From: Pseudarthrobacter sp.
GTDB lineage: Bacteria; Actinomycetota; Actinomycetes; Actinomycetales; Micrococcaceae
NCBI GenBank assembly: GCA_013362385.1
Contig: JABFWC010000386.1
Location: 1-13,840, forward strand
Length of the DNA stretch: 13,840 bases
Reading direction: 5' to 3'
Shown here: positions 6,024 through 13,183 of the stretch, piece by piece
Layout: each line of letters begins with the position of its first letter
How positions within the stretch are numbered: position 1 is the stretch's first letter
Translations under genes and position numbers: made by a program
Notes under the pieces: generated by a model
Seen by the model: only the letters and a program-made list of their open reading frames with translations
Database searches by the model: none
What the model was told of the DNA's origin: nothing

Positions 6024-8286
6024 ACTGGACCTGGCCCTGGAGCGGCGGATCGGGAAGCGCTCCGCGGCGGTCATTGAAAAGCACCTCGGCATCACCACCG
6101 TCGAGGGCCTTCTCGGCTATTTCCCCCGCCGCTACCTCACGAGGGGCGAACTGACGCCCATCAGCGAACTGCCGCTCGATGAGGAAGTCACCCTCATTGC
6201 CCGGGTCCTCTCCAGCAGCACCCGCAAGATGCAGGCGCGCCGCGGGACCATCACCGACGTCATAGTTTCCGACGACGACGGGCAGCAGGGGCTTCGGCTG
6301 GTGGGCGGCCGCGACTTCCGGGGCAAAGTGCCCGGAACCCTCAAGATCAGCTTCTTCAATGGCTACAAGGCCAAAAGCGAGCTGCTGCAGGGACGTCGGG
6401 CCCTCTTCTCAGGAAAAGTCACCAGTTTCAAAGGGCAGTTGGGCCTGACCAATCCTGACTTCCTGATCCTGGACGACGACCCCTTCAGCCAGGGCAGCGG
6501 AGATCCCGAAAAGCTCGCCGCGATGCCGATCCCCGTGTACCCGGCCACGGCCAAGCTGCCCAGCTGGAAAATCCAGCAGGTCATCGCCGCACTGCTGGAA
6601 ACCGTAGACCTTGGCGCCCTGCCGGACCCGGTCCCCGCGACCGTCACGGCGAGGGAAGGTTTCCTGTCCGTCGCCGACGCCTACCGGCTCATCCACGCGC
6701 CCGCGTCGGCCACTGACTGGAAGCGGGCACGCGACCGGTTCCGGTACCAGGAGGCTTTGGTGCTGCAGTCGGCCCTGGCACGGCGCAGGGCCCAGCTCGC
6801 CGCTGAGGAAGCCACGGCCCGCCGCCCCGCCGAGGACGGCATCCTCTCCGCGTTCGACGCCAACCTGCCCTTCACGCTCACCGCGGGCCAGGCCGCCATC
6901 GGAAAGACCCTCGCCGCTGAACTGGCCCGCGACACACCCATGAACCGGCTGCTGCAGGGCGAAGTGGGGTCCGGCAAGACCATCGTGGCGCTGCGGGCCA
7001 TGCTTCAGGTTGTGGATGCCGGGGGACAGACCGCCCTCCTGGCTCCCACCGAAGTACTGGCCGCCCAGCACTTCGACTCCATTCGCCGCACCCTCGGCCC
7101 GCTGTCCGCGGACGGGCTGCTGGGCGGAATGGGCGCAAGCGGCGGTGCATCCGTCCAGGTCACCCTCCTGACCGGATCCACGCCGACGGCGGCGCGGAAA
7201 CAGGCCATGCTCGATGCCGCCTCCGGGACGGCCGGAATCATCGTCGGGACCCATGCCCTGCTCAGCGACAACGTCGCCTTCTACGACCTGGGACTGATTG
7301 TCGTGGATGAGCAGCACCGCTTCGGAGTGGAGCAGCGCGATGCCCTGCGGGCCAAGGCACGCAAGCCCCCGCACCTGCTGGTCATGACCGCCACCCCCAT
7401 TCCCCGCACCGTTGCGATGACCGTTTTCGGTGACCTCGAAACGTCCACCCTCGATGAACTGCCCCGCGGCCGGGCGCCGATCACCACGCACCTGGTGGGC
7501 CTGGCCGAGAACCCGGCCTGGGCCGGGCGGATCTGGGCGCGCTCGCGGGAGGAAATCGACGCCGGGCACCAGGTGTACGTGGTCTGCCCCAAGATCGGAA
7601 CCGACGACGACGGCGACTTCAGTCCCGGGGAAGCCGAACCGCCGGGCCTTGACGCGGACGAAGGCGGGCGCGAGCTCGCATCCGTGACCGCCGTCGTCGA
7701 GCACCTGCTGGCCGAGCCGTCCTTGTCAGGCATTCCGCTGGCCCCGCTCCACGGGCGCCAGGAGCCGGATCTGAAGGCGGACACCATGGCCGGATTCACG
7801 GCCAACCGCATCAAGCTGCTCGTTTCCACCACCGTGATCGAGGTGGGCGTCGACGTGCACAACGCCACCCTCATGGTCATCCTCGACGCCGACAGGTTCG
7901 GCATCTCCCAGCTCCACCAGCTCCGCGGCCGGGTTGGGCGGGGCGGCCTGCCGGGGACGTGCCTCCTTGTCACCGCCCTCGAGCCCGGACATCCCAGCCG
8001 GCGGCGGCTGGAGGCCGTGGCAGCCACCACCGACGGCTTCGTCCTGTCGCAGGAGGACCTCAAGCTGCGGCGTGAGGGCGACATACTGGGCGCGTCCCAG
8101 TCCGGCGGCCGCTCTACCCTGAAGCTGCTGCGCGTCCGTGACCAGGGAGACGTCATCGCGCGGGCGAGGGAAGACGCGCAGGGCATCGTCGCGAACGATC
8201 CCGTCCTGTCCGGCCACCCGGAACTCGCTGACGCGATCGACAAGTACCTCAATCCCGAAAAGGAGGCGTTCCTTGAACGCGGCTAG
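6013..8286 (+). CDS. recG: ATP-dependent DNA helicase RecG
   Basis: RecG is a superfamily 2 double-strand DNA translocase that remodels stalled replication forks, R-loops and Holliday junctions. The 757-residue product is slightly longer than the E. coli protein (693), as expected for actinobacteria. The N-terminal wedge/OB domain occupies about residues 1-260. The helicase core follows: Walker A GEVGSGKT (316-323), the DEQH box at 432-435 (followed by RFGVEQR), the TATPIPRT motif III, and motif VI QLRGRVGR at 636-643. An acidic, Gly/Pro-rich loop at about 533-556 between the two helicase lobes looks like a lineage-specific insertion. The ATG at 6013 lies inside the end of the preceding gene, an 11-base overlap that suggests translational coupling. 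It is intact, with TAG at 8284-8286, and rsmD follows after 42 bases. Confidence 0.97.
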   Translation: MNAELDLALERRIGKRSAAVIEKHLGITTVEGLLGYFPRRYLTRGELTPISELPLDEEVTLIARVLSSSTRKMQARRGTITDVIVSDDDGQQGLRLVGGRDFRGKVPGTLKISFFNGYKAKSELLQGRRALFSGKVTSFKGQLGLTNPDFLILDDDPFSQGSGDPEKLAAMPIPVYPATAKLPSWKIQQVIAALLETVDLGALPDPVPATVTAREGFLSVADAYRLIHAPASATDWKRARDRFRYQEALVLQSALARRRAQLAAEEATARRPAEDGILSAFDANLPFTLTAGQAAIGKTLAAELARDTPMNRLLQGEVGSGKTIVALRAMLQVVDAGGQTALLAPTEVLAAQHFDSIRRTLGPLSADGLLGGMGASGGASVQVTLLTGSTPTAARKQAMLDAASGTAGIIVGTHALLSDNVAFYDLGLIVVDEQHRFGVEQRDALRAKARKPPHLLVMTATPIPRTVAMTVFGDLETSTLDELPRGRAPITTHLVGLAENPAWAGRIWARSREEIDAGHQVYVVCPKIGTDDDGDFSPGEAEPPGLDADEGGRELASVTAVVEHLLAEPSLSGIPLAPLHGRQEPDLKADTMAGFTANRIKLLVSTTVIEVGVDVHNATLMVILDADRFGISQLHQLRGRVGRGGLPGTCLLVTALEPGHPSRRRLEAVAATTDGFVLSQEDLKLRREGDILGASQSGGRSTLKLLRVRDQGDVIARAREDAQGIVANDPVLSGHPELADAIDKYLNPEKEAFLERG

Positions 8287-8328
8287 CAAGGAAGGCGCTG
8301 TGTGCGCACGGAACACAGGGGCGGCAGC

Positions 8329-8979
8329 ATGACCCGGATCATCGCGGGAGCCGCGGGCGGCACGCCGCTGACCGCCGTCCCCGGATCCCTGACCAGGCCC
8401 ACTACGGACCGGGTGAAGGAAGCGCTCTTTTCCCGCCTGGATGCTTTCGAGGCCATCGCCGGCGCCCGGGTGCTGGATCTCTACGCCGGCTCCGGGTCCC
8501 TCGGCGTGGAGAGCGGCAGCAGGGGTGCAGCCTCCGTGGACCTGGTGGAATCCGACGCCAAGGCCAGCGCTGTATGCCAGCGCAACGCAGACCTCATTAA
8601 CGGCGTCCTGGGCCGCAAGGCGGTCACCGTGCACCGTTCCAAGGTCGAGCCCTTCCTGGACCGTGCCGCGGACACGGCGGCCTGGGACCTCGTCTTCCTG
8701 GATCCGCCCTATCCGCTCGAGGAGGCGGCACTGTCCTCGGTGCTGCACAAGCTTGGCGCCCACCTGGCACCCGGGGCCGTCGTGGTGGTGGAGCGCTCCT
8801 CCCGTTCGCCGGAGCCGGGCTGGCCCGATGCCTTGGCGCGGTTCGCGGAGAAAAAGTACGGGGAAACCCGGCTGTGGTTCGCCGAGCCCTTCGTCCCGGA
8901 CGCCATCGACGACGAGGATGTGCCCCTGGTGCAGGACAGCGTGCAGGAACCGGTCCAGGAGCGGGGCGGGGAGGGCTAG
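8329..8979 (+). CDS. rsmD: 16S rRNA (guanine(966)-N2)-methyltransferase RsmD
   Basis: RsmD methylates N2 of G966 in 16S rRNA during assembly of the small subunit, using S-adenosylmethionine. The 216-residue product shows the N-terminal MTRIIAGAAGG signature, RPTTDRVKEALFS (23-35), the SAM-binding motif VLDLYAGSG (48-56) and the catalytic N-methyltransferase motif DPPY (125-128). I chose ATG 8329 over the upstream in-frame GTG 8302 because the family begins at this ATG and AGGGGCGG stands 5-12 bases before it. The last 30 residues form an acidic, Gln/Glu-rich extension not seen in E. coli RsmD (198 residues). The gene ends 5 bases from the stop of the convergent spermidine-synthase-like gene, leaving no room for a separate terminator. 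In many bacteria rsmD directly precedes coaD; here a two-gene minus-strand unit separates them. Confidence 0.94.
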   Translation: MTRIIAGAAGGTPLTAVPGSLTRPTTDRVKEALFSRLDAFEAIAGARVLDLYAGSGSLGVESGSRGAASVDLVESDAKASAVCQRNADLINGVLGRKAVTVHRSKVEPFLDRAADTAAWDLVFLDPPYPLEEAALSSVLHKLGAHLAPGAVVVVERSSRSPEPGWPDALARFAEKKYGETRLWFAEPFVPDAIDDEDVPLVQDSVQEPVQERGGEG

Positions 8980-8984
8980 GGGCG

Positions 8985-9767
8985 TCAGCCTGACAGCTTG
9001 TCCAGGTCCACTCCGGCCAGGACCCGGGCGGGATGCGGGCCCCGGGCGGCCAGTTCCGCCGTCCACTGCTCCGGCCACCTTCCCCGGGTTCCGGCGAGGA
9101 TAATGTTGCCGGGGTACCGGCCGTCAAACATTCCGGCCTCTGCGAAGGCCGCCACGTCGCCCATGACGGCCCGGAGCGCGGCCACCTGGCTTCGCACCAG
9201 GGTCAGTCCGGGTTCGTCGCCCACGTTGACGATCAGGAGTCCGTTCGAGGCCAGCCGGGCCTTGGCCTCTTCGTAGAACCCGCTGGAGGCGATGTGCCCG
9301 GGCGCTTCCGGGCCGGAAAAGATGTCCAGGATCACGACGTCGAAGGTGAGTTCGGGGTCCAGCGCGCCGAGCGCCTCGCGGGCGTCGCCGATGACGGTGG
9401 TCAGGTCGGTGCCCTCGGGGAGGGGCAGGTGGCGGAGGACGAAGTCCAGCAGCTCGCGCTCCAGTTCCACCGCGTACTGCGCGGAGCCGGGGCGGGTAGC
9501 CTGGATGTACCGTGCAAGCGTCAGCGCCCCCGCTCCGAGGTGCAGGGCCCTGACCGGTTCCCCTTCCGGGGCCGCAAGGTCCACAAGGTGCCCGATCCTG
9601 CGCAGGTATTCGTAGAAGATCTCGGCGGGCCGGTCAAGGTTGACGTGCGACTGTTCAGCGCCGCCAATACTCAGGATGAAACCGCCGTCGGTGAACGCGT
9701 CCGGTTCGATGGTGGCGTGCTGGCCCGTGGTCCGCAGGAACCGCGAGGCCGTCCCGCCGCCCGGCAT
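8985..9767 (-). CDS. Spermidine synthase-like protein (probable non-canonical methyltransferase fold)
   Basis: A 260-residue protein with a class I SAM-binding Rossmann fold that resembles polyamine aminopropyltransferases. The fold motifs are LHLGAGALTL (75-84), an acidic residue after strand 2 (E101 in AVELE), GDAREAL (127-133) and VVILDIFSG (144-152). Real spermidine synthases carry a GGGDG-type motif in the first glycine loop and a D-S/T-x-D catalytic segment; here these read LGAGA and LDIFSG, so the second catalytic aspartate is missing. Aminopropyl transfer is therefore doubtful, and the name should be read as homology only. There is no signal peptide or membrane segment, so it should be cytosolic. 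It starts in a TGATG overlap with the upstream aminotransferase, implying coupled translation. The substrate is unknown. Many actinobacterial genomes annotate this type of protein as spermidine synthase without evidence of activity. Confidence 0.75.
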   Translation of the reverse strand: MPGGGTASRFLRTTGQHATIEPDAFTDGGFILSIGGAEQSHVNLDRPAEIFYEYLRRIGHLVDLAAPEGEPVRALHLGAGALTLARYIQATRPGSAQYAVELERELLDFVLRHLPLPEGTDLTTVIGDAREALGALDPELTFDVVILDIFSGPEAPGHIASSGFYEEAKARLASNGLLIVNVGDEPGLTLVRSQVAALRAVMGDVAAFAEAGMFDGRYPGNIILAGTRGRWPEQWTAELAARGPHPARVLAGVDLDKLSG

Positions 9768-10996
9768 CAGAGCCTTCCACGCAGCGTGGCCAGCCGTACG
9801 GCAGCTTCTTCCAGGACATCATCCTTCTTGCAGAAGGCGAACCGGAGCAGGCTCCTGGTGCGCTGTGCACCTTCCTCGTGGCAGAAGACAGGGACCGGGA
9901 TGGCGGCAACGCCCACCAGGGCGGGCAGCCGCCGGGCGAGGTCCAGTGCGTCCGTGATGCCCAACGGGGAAGTGTCAACGTTCACGAAGTAGGTGCCCTG
10001 CGGCGTGAAGACGTCGAAGCCGGCGGCCCGCAGCCCCTGGCTGAGGATGTCGCGCTTCTGCTCCAAGGCGGCGGCGATGCCCTCATAGAACGCGTCGGGG
10101 AGGGCCAGGCCCTTGGCGATGGCTGACTGGAAGGGGGTGCCCGAGCTGTAGGTGAGGAACTGCTTCACCGTCCGCACCGCGGCGACGAGGTCCTCGGGCC
10201 CGCTCAGCCAGCCCACCTTCCAGCCCGTCAGGGAGAAGGTCTTGCCGGCCGAGGAAATGGTGATTGTCCGTTCCCCTGCCCCGGGCAGGGAAGCCACCGG
10301 AGTGTGGGCTACGCCGAAGGTGAGGTGTTCGTAGACCTCATCGCTGATGATGATGCTGCCGTATTTGGCTGCAAGGTCCACCACGCGCTGCAATACGGCC
10401 GGCGGGAACACGGCGCCGGTGGGGTTGTGCGGATTGTTCAGCAGCACCACCCTGGTCTGCGCGGTGAAAGCGGCCTCCAGGGCGTCCAGGTCGGGCATGA
10501 AATCCGGGGCGGTCAGCGGCACGGTGACGTGGGTGGCGCCCGACAGTCCGATGATTGCCCCGTATGAGTCGTAGAAGGGCTCGAACGTCAGGACCTCGTC
10601 GCCGGGCCGGGCGTGCGCCAGGAGGGCGGCGGCGATGCCTTCGGTGGCGCCCGTGGTGATGATGACTTCCGAGGCGGGGTCGGGGGCCAGGCCGTAGAAG
10701 CGTTCCTGGTGGGCTGCCACGGCCTCCCGGAGTTCAAGGATTCCCTTGCCGGGCGCATACTGGTTGGCGCCGGCGGCGATCGCTGCGCGGGCGGCCTCCC
10801 TGATTTCGGCCGGCCCGTCCTCGTCCGGGAAGCCCTGGCCAAGGTTGATCGCGCCGGTCTGCACGGCCAGCGTCGTCATCTCCTCGAAGATGGTCACGCC
10901 CAGGCTGCCGCCGGGTGAAAGGAGGTTGGCTCCGAGCGCGGTGCGCTGCCATGGAGCGGGGGCCAGGGGCGTGGAAAGTTCCTGTGCAGGATGCAT
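9767..10996 (-). CDS. PLP-dependent class I aminotransferase (DapC-like)
   Basis: A 409-residue fold-type I aminotransferase. Visible pyridoxal-phosphate site residues are N191 (in NNPHNPTG), D219 and Y222 (in SDEVYEHL), and the Schiff-base lysine K252 (in SSAGKTFSLTGWK). R385 in LLRFAFCK matches the substrate-carboxylate arginine. The N-terminal part with INLGQGFPDEDGP closely resembles the mycobacterial protein Rv0858c, assigned as N-succinyldiaminopimelate aminotransferase (DapC). A lysine-pathway role is thus possible, but kynurenine, methionine or glutamine transaminase-type relatives share these motifs, so I give no symbol. ATG 10996 is chosen because TACCAT stands exactly 6 bases before it, fitting a leaderless transcript; ATG 11023 would add 9 residues, and longer versions run into coaD. 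It is divergent from coaD, with 43 bases between them, and overlaps the next gene by one base. Confidence 0.88.
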   Translation of the reverse strand: MHPAQELSTPLAPAPWQRTALGANLLSPGGSLGVTIFEEMTTLAVQTGAINLGQGFPDEDGPAEIREAARAAIAAGANQYAPGKGILELREAVAAHQERFYGLAPDPASEVIITTGATEGIAAALLAHARPGDEVLTFEPFYDSYGAIIGLSGATHVTVPLTAPDFMPDLDALEAAFTAQTRVVLLNNPHNPTGAVFPPAVLQRVVDLAAKYGSIIISDEVYEHLTFGVAHTPVASLPGAGERTITISSAGKTFSLTGWKVGWLSGPEDLVAAVRTVKQFLTYSSGTPFQSAIAKGLALPDAFYEGIAAALEQKRDILSQGLRAAGFDVFTPQGTYFVNVDTSPLGITDALDLARRLPALVGVAAIPVPVFCHEEGAQRTRSLLRFAFCKKDDVLEEAAVRLATLRGRL

Positions 10997-11002
10997 CCAG
11001 TC

Positions 11003-11008
11003 ATGGTA
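11003..11008 (-). promoter_or_regulatory. Probable -10 element for the aminotransferase gene (leaderless)
   Basis: On the minus strand TACCAT is followed by 6 bases (GACTGG) and then the ATG at 10996. This spacing fits transcription starting at the start codon. No convincing -35 is seen upstream, and no ribosome-binding site stands at the usual distance. It also helps choose the start codon among several in-frame ATGs. Confidence 0.45.
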
Positions 11009-11027
11009 TCCCGGCCTTGCCATGGGG

Positions 11028-11033
11028 TAGGTT
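11028..11033 (+). promoter_or_regulatory. Probable -10 element for coaD (leaderless)
   Basis: TAGGTT is followed by CGGAGC (6 bases) and the coaD ATG at 11040. The GGAG within those 6 bases is too close to the start to be a standard ribosome-binding site. No clear -35 is visible. It lies back to back with the aminotransferase -10; the two elements are 19 bases apart in the 43-base divergent gap. Confidence 0.45.
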
Positions 11034-11039
11034 CGGAGC

Positions 11040-11540
11040 ATGAGACGCGCTGTTTGCCCCGGATCCTTCGACCCCATCCACAACGGCCATCTCGAAGTGA
11101 TAGCGCGCGCCGCCGGGCTCTTTGACGAAGTCATCGTCGCCATCTCCACCAACTACGCCAAGAAGTACATGTTCACCCTGGATGAGCGGCTCGAGATGGC
11201 GCGGGAAACCCTTGCCTCGCTCAAGGGAATCGTCGTGGAACCGGTGGGGGAGGGGCTGCTGGCCGAATATTGCCGCCAACGCGGCGTCTCGGCCATCGTC
11301 AAGGGGCTCCGGTCGTCCTCCGACTTCGATTATGAGCACCCCATGGCCACCATGAACCGGCAGCTGAGCGGTGTGGAGACCGTATTCCTCCCCGCGGAGG
11401 CAAGCTATACGCACCTGTCTTCCACCCTGATCAAGGAGGTGGCGTCCCTCGGCGGAAACGTAACGGACTACGTGCCCAGGTCGGTGCACCGCCGCATGCT
11501 CTCCGGCGAGTCTTCGACCGACCAGCAGCCAAGACGGTAA
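11040..11540 (+). CDS. coaD: Pantetheine-phosphate adenylyltransferase
   Basis: CoaD transfers AMP from ATP to 4'-phosphopantetheine, forming dephospho-CoA, the penultimate step of coenzyme A synthesis in the cytoplasm. The 166-residue length is typical. The nucleotidyltransferase signature GSFDPIHNGHL is at residues 8-18, with H14 and H17 of the HxGH motif; KGLRSSSDFDYE (88-99) and the ATP-binding SSTLIKE (127-133) are also in place. The ATG at 11040 is supported by the start of the conserved first strand (RRAVCPGSFDP) and by the upstream -10-like hexamer. The last 12 or so residues are polar and variable. It is transcribed away from the aminotransferase. A 98-base gap containing a good promoter separates it from the DUF177 gene, so the downstream unit can be expressed separately. 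Confidence 0.97.
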   Translation: MRRAVCPGSFDPIHNGHLEVIARAAGLFDEVIVAISTNYAKKYMFTLDERLEMARETLASLKGIVVEPVGEGLLAEYCRQRGVSAIVKGLRSSSDFDYEHPMATMNRQLSGVETVFLPAEASYTHLSSTLIKEVASLGGNVTDYVPRSVHRRMLSGESSTDQQPRR

Positions 11541-11575
11541 GCTTGTCCGGTACTTCGGCGCCGCCTCCGGCCGGT

Positions 11576-11605
11576 TTGAGTCGTTATGGCTCTTCGGGCT
11601 AAGAT
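11576..11605 (+). promoter_or_regulatory. Housekeeping sigma-type promoter of the DUF177-rpmF-rnc-mutM unit
   Basis: TTGAGT at 11576-11581 and TAAGAT at 11600-11605 are separated by 18 bases and closely match the -35 and -10 consensus (TTGACA, TATAAT). A transcript beginning near 11612 would have a 5' leader of about 27 bases containing the AGGAG site. It is the best-looking promoter in the window and the only one with a conventional leader. Confidence 0.65.
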
Positions 11606-11628
11606 GGTACGTCGGTCATATGTTCAAC

Positions 11629-11633
11629 AGGAG
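11629..11633 (+). promoter_or_regulatory. Ribosome-binding site that points to an ATT start codon
   Basis: AGGAG, the strongest Shine-Dalgarno sequence seen in the window, lies 5 bases before ATT at 11639-11641. That ATT is in frame with the DUF177 protein. No ATG, GTG or TTG lies at a usable distance from it in that frame. The nearby ATG at 11649 is in another frame and does not open a long reading frame. Confidence 0.7.
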
Positions 11634-11638
11634 TTCTC

Positions 11639-12187
11639 ATTAAAAGAGATGCTGGTTCGCCCCTGGCGTTCGACGTCAAGGACCTCGGGCGCAGCCCGGG
11701 AAGCATGCGGACACTGAAGGAACATGTACCCGCACCGGGTGATCTTGGTGTGGCGCTCATTGGCGTTCAGGAAGGCTCGGATGTTGAGCTCGACCTGAGG
11801 CTTGAGGCCGTACACGAAGGAATTCTGGTATCTGGAACCGTGGTTGTCGGTGTCACCGGCGAGTGCGGCCGATGCCTGGATCCCCTTGCGTATGACCTTG
11901 AGGTCAATGTGCAAGAACTTTTCTTCTATGAGGGCGTTGAGCTGTCGGACGAAGAAGATGATGAAGAGCAACGTCGAGTCGAGCACGATGTAATCGATCT
12001 TGAACCGGTGTTGCGGGACGCGGTTGTCACCAATCTGCCGTTCCAGCCGGTATGCCGGGAAGACTGCCAGGGCCTTTGCTCCCAATGCGGAGTCCGCCTG
12101 GAAGACGAGCCGGGGCACCACCACGAGGTCGTCGATCCTCGCTGGGCTGCCTTGGCTGATCTGGCTAAGCCTGACCGGCAAAATTGA
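11639..12187 (+). CDS. DUF177/YceD family protein, probable ATT start
   Basis: A member of the DUF177 (YceD) family, which is linked to large-subunit ribosome assembly and 23S rRNA accumulation in other organisms; its genes usually precede rpmF, as here. The sequence shows the N-terminal SPLAFDVKDLGR segment (residues 7-18), the GECGRCL motif (C76, C79) and a second cysteine cluster (C139, C143, C147, C150) that may bind metal. Residues 101-113 are strongly acidic. From the in-frame TAA at 11600 to ATG 11705 there is no ATG, GTG or TTG, yet the conserved family N-terminus lies before 11705; ATT 11639, 5 bases after AGGAG, gives a 182-residue protein of normal length. Starting at 11705 would give only 160 residues and delete conserved sequence. 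A sequencing error is a less likely explanation. rpmF follows after 36 bases. Confidence 0.85.
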   Translation: MKRDAGSPLAFDVKDLGRSPGSMRTLKEHVPAPGDLGVALIGVQEGSDVELDLRLEAVHEGILVSGTVVVGVTGECGRCLDPLAYDLEVNVQELFFYEGVELSDEEDDEEQRRVEHDVIDLEPVLRDAVVTNLPFQPVCREDCQGLCSQCGVRLEDEPGHHHEVVDPRWAALADLAKPDRQN

Positions 12188-12223
12188 TTTGTACGTGTTT
12201 GTCTAGAGAGAAATGAGTTAGCC

Positions 12224-12427
12224 GTGGCTGTTCCCAAGCGGAAAATGTCTCGCTCGAATACCCGCGCCCGCCGCTCGCAGTGGAAGGCGACCGCCCCCCA
12301 CCTGGTGAAGACCGTTGAGAACGGCCAGGTCACCTACAGCCTGCCGCACCAGGCAAAGGTCGTTACCGACTCTGCTGGCACCGCGCTGTTCCTTGAGTAC
12401 AAGGGCCGCAAGGTCGCAGACGTCTAA
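12224..12427 (+). CDS. rpmF: 50S ribosomal protein L32, cysteine-free form
   Basis: L32 is a small protein of the large ribosomal subunit. The 67-residue product begins with the invariant [21 protein letters not shown] block. Zinc-type L32 proteins then carry CxxC pairs; this one has no cysteine at all, so it is the zinc-independent form. The C-terminal half (after about residue 28) differs from the zinc-ribbon type and ends in YKGRKVADV. The start is GTG at 12224; the closest purine-rich stretch, AGAGAGAAATGAG (12205-12217), is a loose ribosome-binding match. It lies between the DUF177 gene and rnc, with short gaps on both sides, and is probably read from the promoter at 11576-11605. The DUF177-rpmF pairing is widespread in bacteria. 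Confidence 0.95.
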   Translation: MAVPKRKMSRSNTRARRSQWKATAPHLVKTVENGQVTYSLPHQAKVVTDSAGTALFLEYKGRKVADV

Positions 12428-12447
12428 TCGGCCGACAGGCTGGAAAG

Positions 12448-13176
12448 ATGTCTTCAACTGAAGAGCTTTTGAAGCGTCTCGGTGTCAATATTGACGCCGG
12501 GACGCTTCGTCTTGCGCTCACCCACCGTTCCTACGCGTACGAAAACGGCGGCATCCCCACGAACGAGCGCCTGGAATTCCTGGGCGACTCCATCCTGGGC
12601 TTCTCCGTGACCGACGCCCTCTACCGGGACAACCCGGAGCTGCCCGAAGGCGATCTTGCCAAGCGCCGCTCGGCGGTTGTCAGCACCCGGGCGCTGGCCA
12701 ACATCGGGCGGAGCCTGGGCATCGGCGAGTACATCTACCTTGGGCAGGGCGAAAAGCTTACCCAGGGCAAGAACAAGGCCTCCATCCTCGCCGACACCAT
12801 GGAAGCCCTGATCGGGGCCACGTACGTCTCCAACGACATCGAAACGGCACGCCAGCTCGTGATGCGCCTGATCGGCCCGCTGCTTAAGGACGCGGCAGTC
12901 CTGGGCGCCGGCACCGACTGGAAGACCAGCATCCAGGAGCTTGCAGCCAGCCGCCAGCTGGGCACCATCCACTACGCGGTGGACGGTGCAGGCCCGGACC
13001 ACGCCCGCACCTTCACCGCCGTGCTCAGCCTCGGCGGGACCGCGTACGGCAAGGGCACGGGACACTCGAAAAAAGAAGCTGAGCAGGAAGCCGCCGCAGA
13101 CGCATGGCGGGTGCTCACCGGGGCAGGAAGCCTGGACGCCACCGGCAAGGCCGCCGGGTCCGTCGCAGCGAAGTAG
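12448..13176 (+). CDS. rnc: Ribonuclease III
   Basis: RNase III cleaves double-stranded RNA and releases the 16S and 23S precursors from the primary rRNA transcript. The 242-residue product has the catalytic domain first, with the signature [10 protein letters not shown] at 39-48; E43, D47, D116 and E119 match the metal-binding catalytic residues. A double-stranded RNA-binding domain follows at about 158-225, ending in [14 protein letters not shown]. The last 17 residues are a low-complexity Gly/Ala tail. The ATG at 12448 has an AGG 8 bases upstream. It lies 20 bases after rpmF and 7 bases before mutM, consistent with one operon. Grouping with DUF177 and L32 makes functional sense, since all concern large-subunit rRNA and ribosome production. 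Confidence 0.97.
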   Translation: MSSTEELLKRLGVNIDAGTLRLALTHRSYAYENGGIPTNERLEFLGDSILGFSVTDALYRDNPELPEGDLAKRRSAVVSTRALANIGRSLGIGEYIYLGQGEKLTQGKNKASILADTMEALIGATYVSNDIETARQLVMRLIGPLLKDAAVLGAGTDWKTSIQELAASRQLGTIHYAVDGAGPDHARTFTAVLSLGGTAYGKGTGHSKKEAEQEAAADAWRVLTGAGSLDATGKAAGSVAAK

Positions 13177-13183
13177 CACCGCC

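Noticed and set aside
4908..6098. 396-codon open frame on the minus strand opposite the DAK2 gene
   Set aside because: His/Arg/Gly-rich translation with no recognisable domain, wholly antisense to a conserved gene.
6409..7704. 431-codon open frame on the minus strand opposite recG
   Set aside because: Antisense to conserved helicase motifs; low-complexity Gly/Gln/His composition.
8302..8328. Upstream GTG start for rsmD
   Set aside because: It adds 9 residues before the conserved N-terminus, and the ribosome-binding sequence favours ATG 8329.
8988..8998. Small inverted repeat GTCAG-C-CTGAC near the rsmD convergent junction
   Set aside because: A 5-base stem with one base between arms cannot form a usable hairpin, and there is no T-run.
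7726..9078. 450-codon open frame on the minus strand opposite recG and rsmD
   Set aside because: Spans two well-supported genes and shows no motif; typical GC-driven shadow.
9033..9992. 319-codon plus-strand open frame opposite the spermidine synthase-like gene
   Set aside because: Crosses the coupled junction of two supported minus-strand genes; no domain recognised.
12213..12221. ATG AGT TAG mini-frame just before rpmF, possible leader peptide
   Set aside because: Two codons and a stop can occur by chance; no other attenuator structure is visible.
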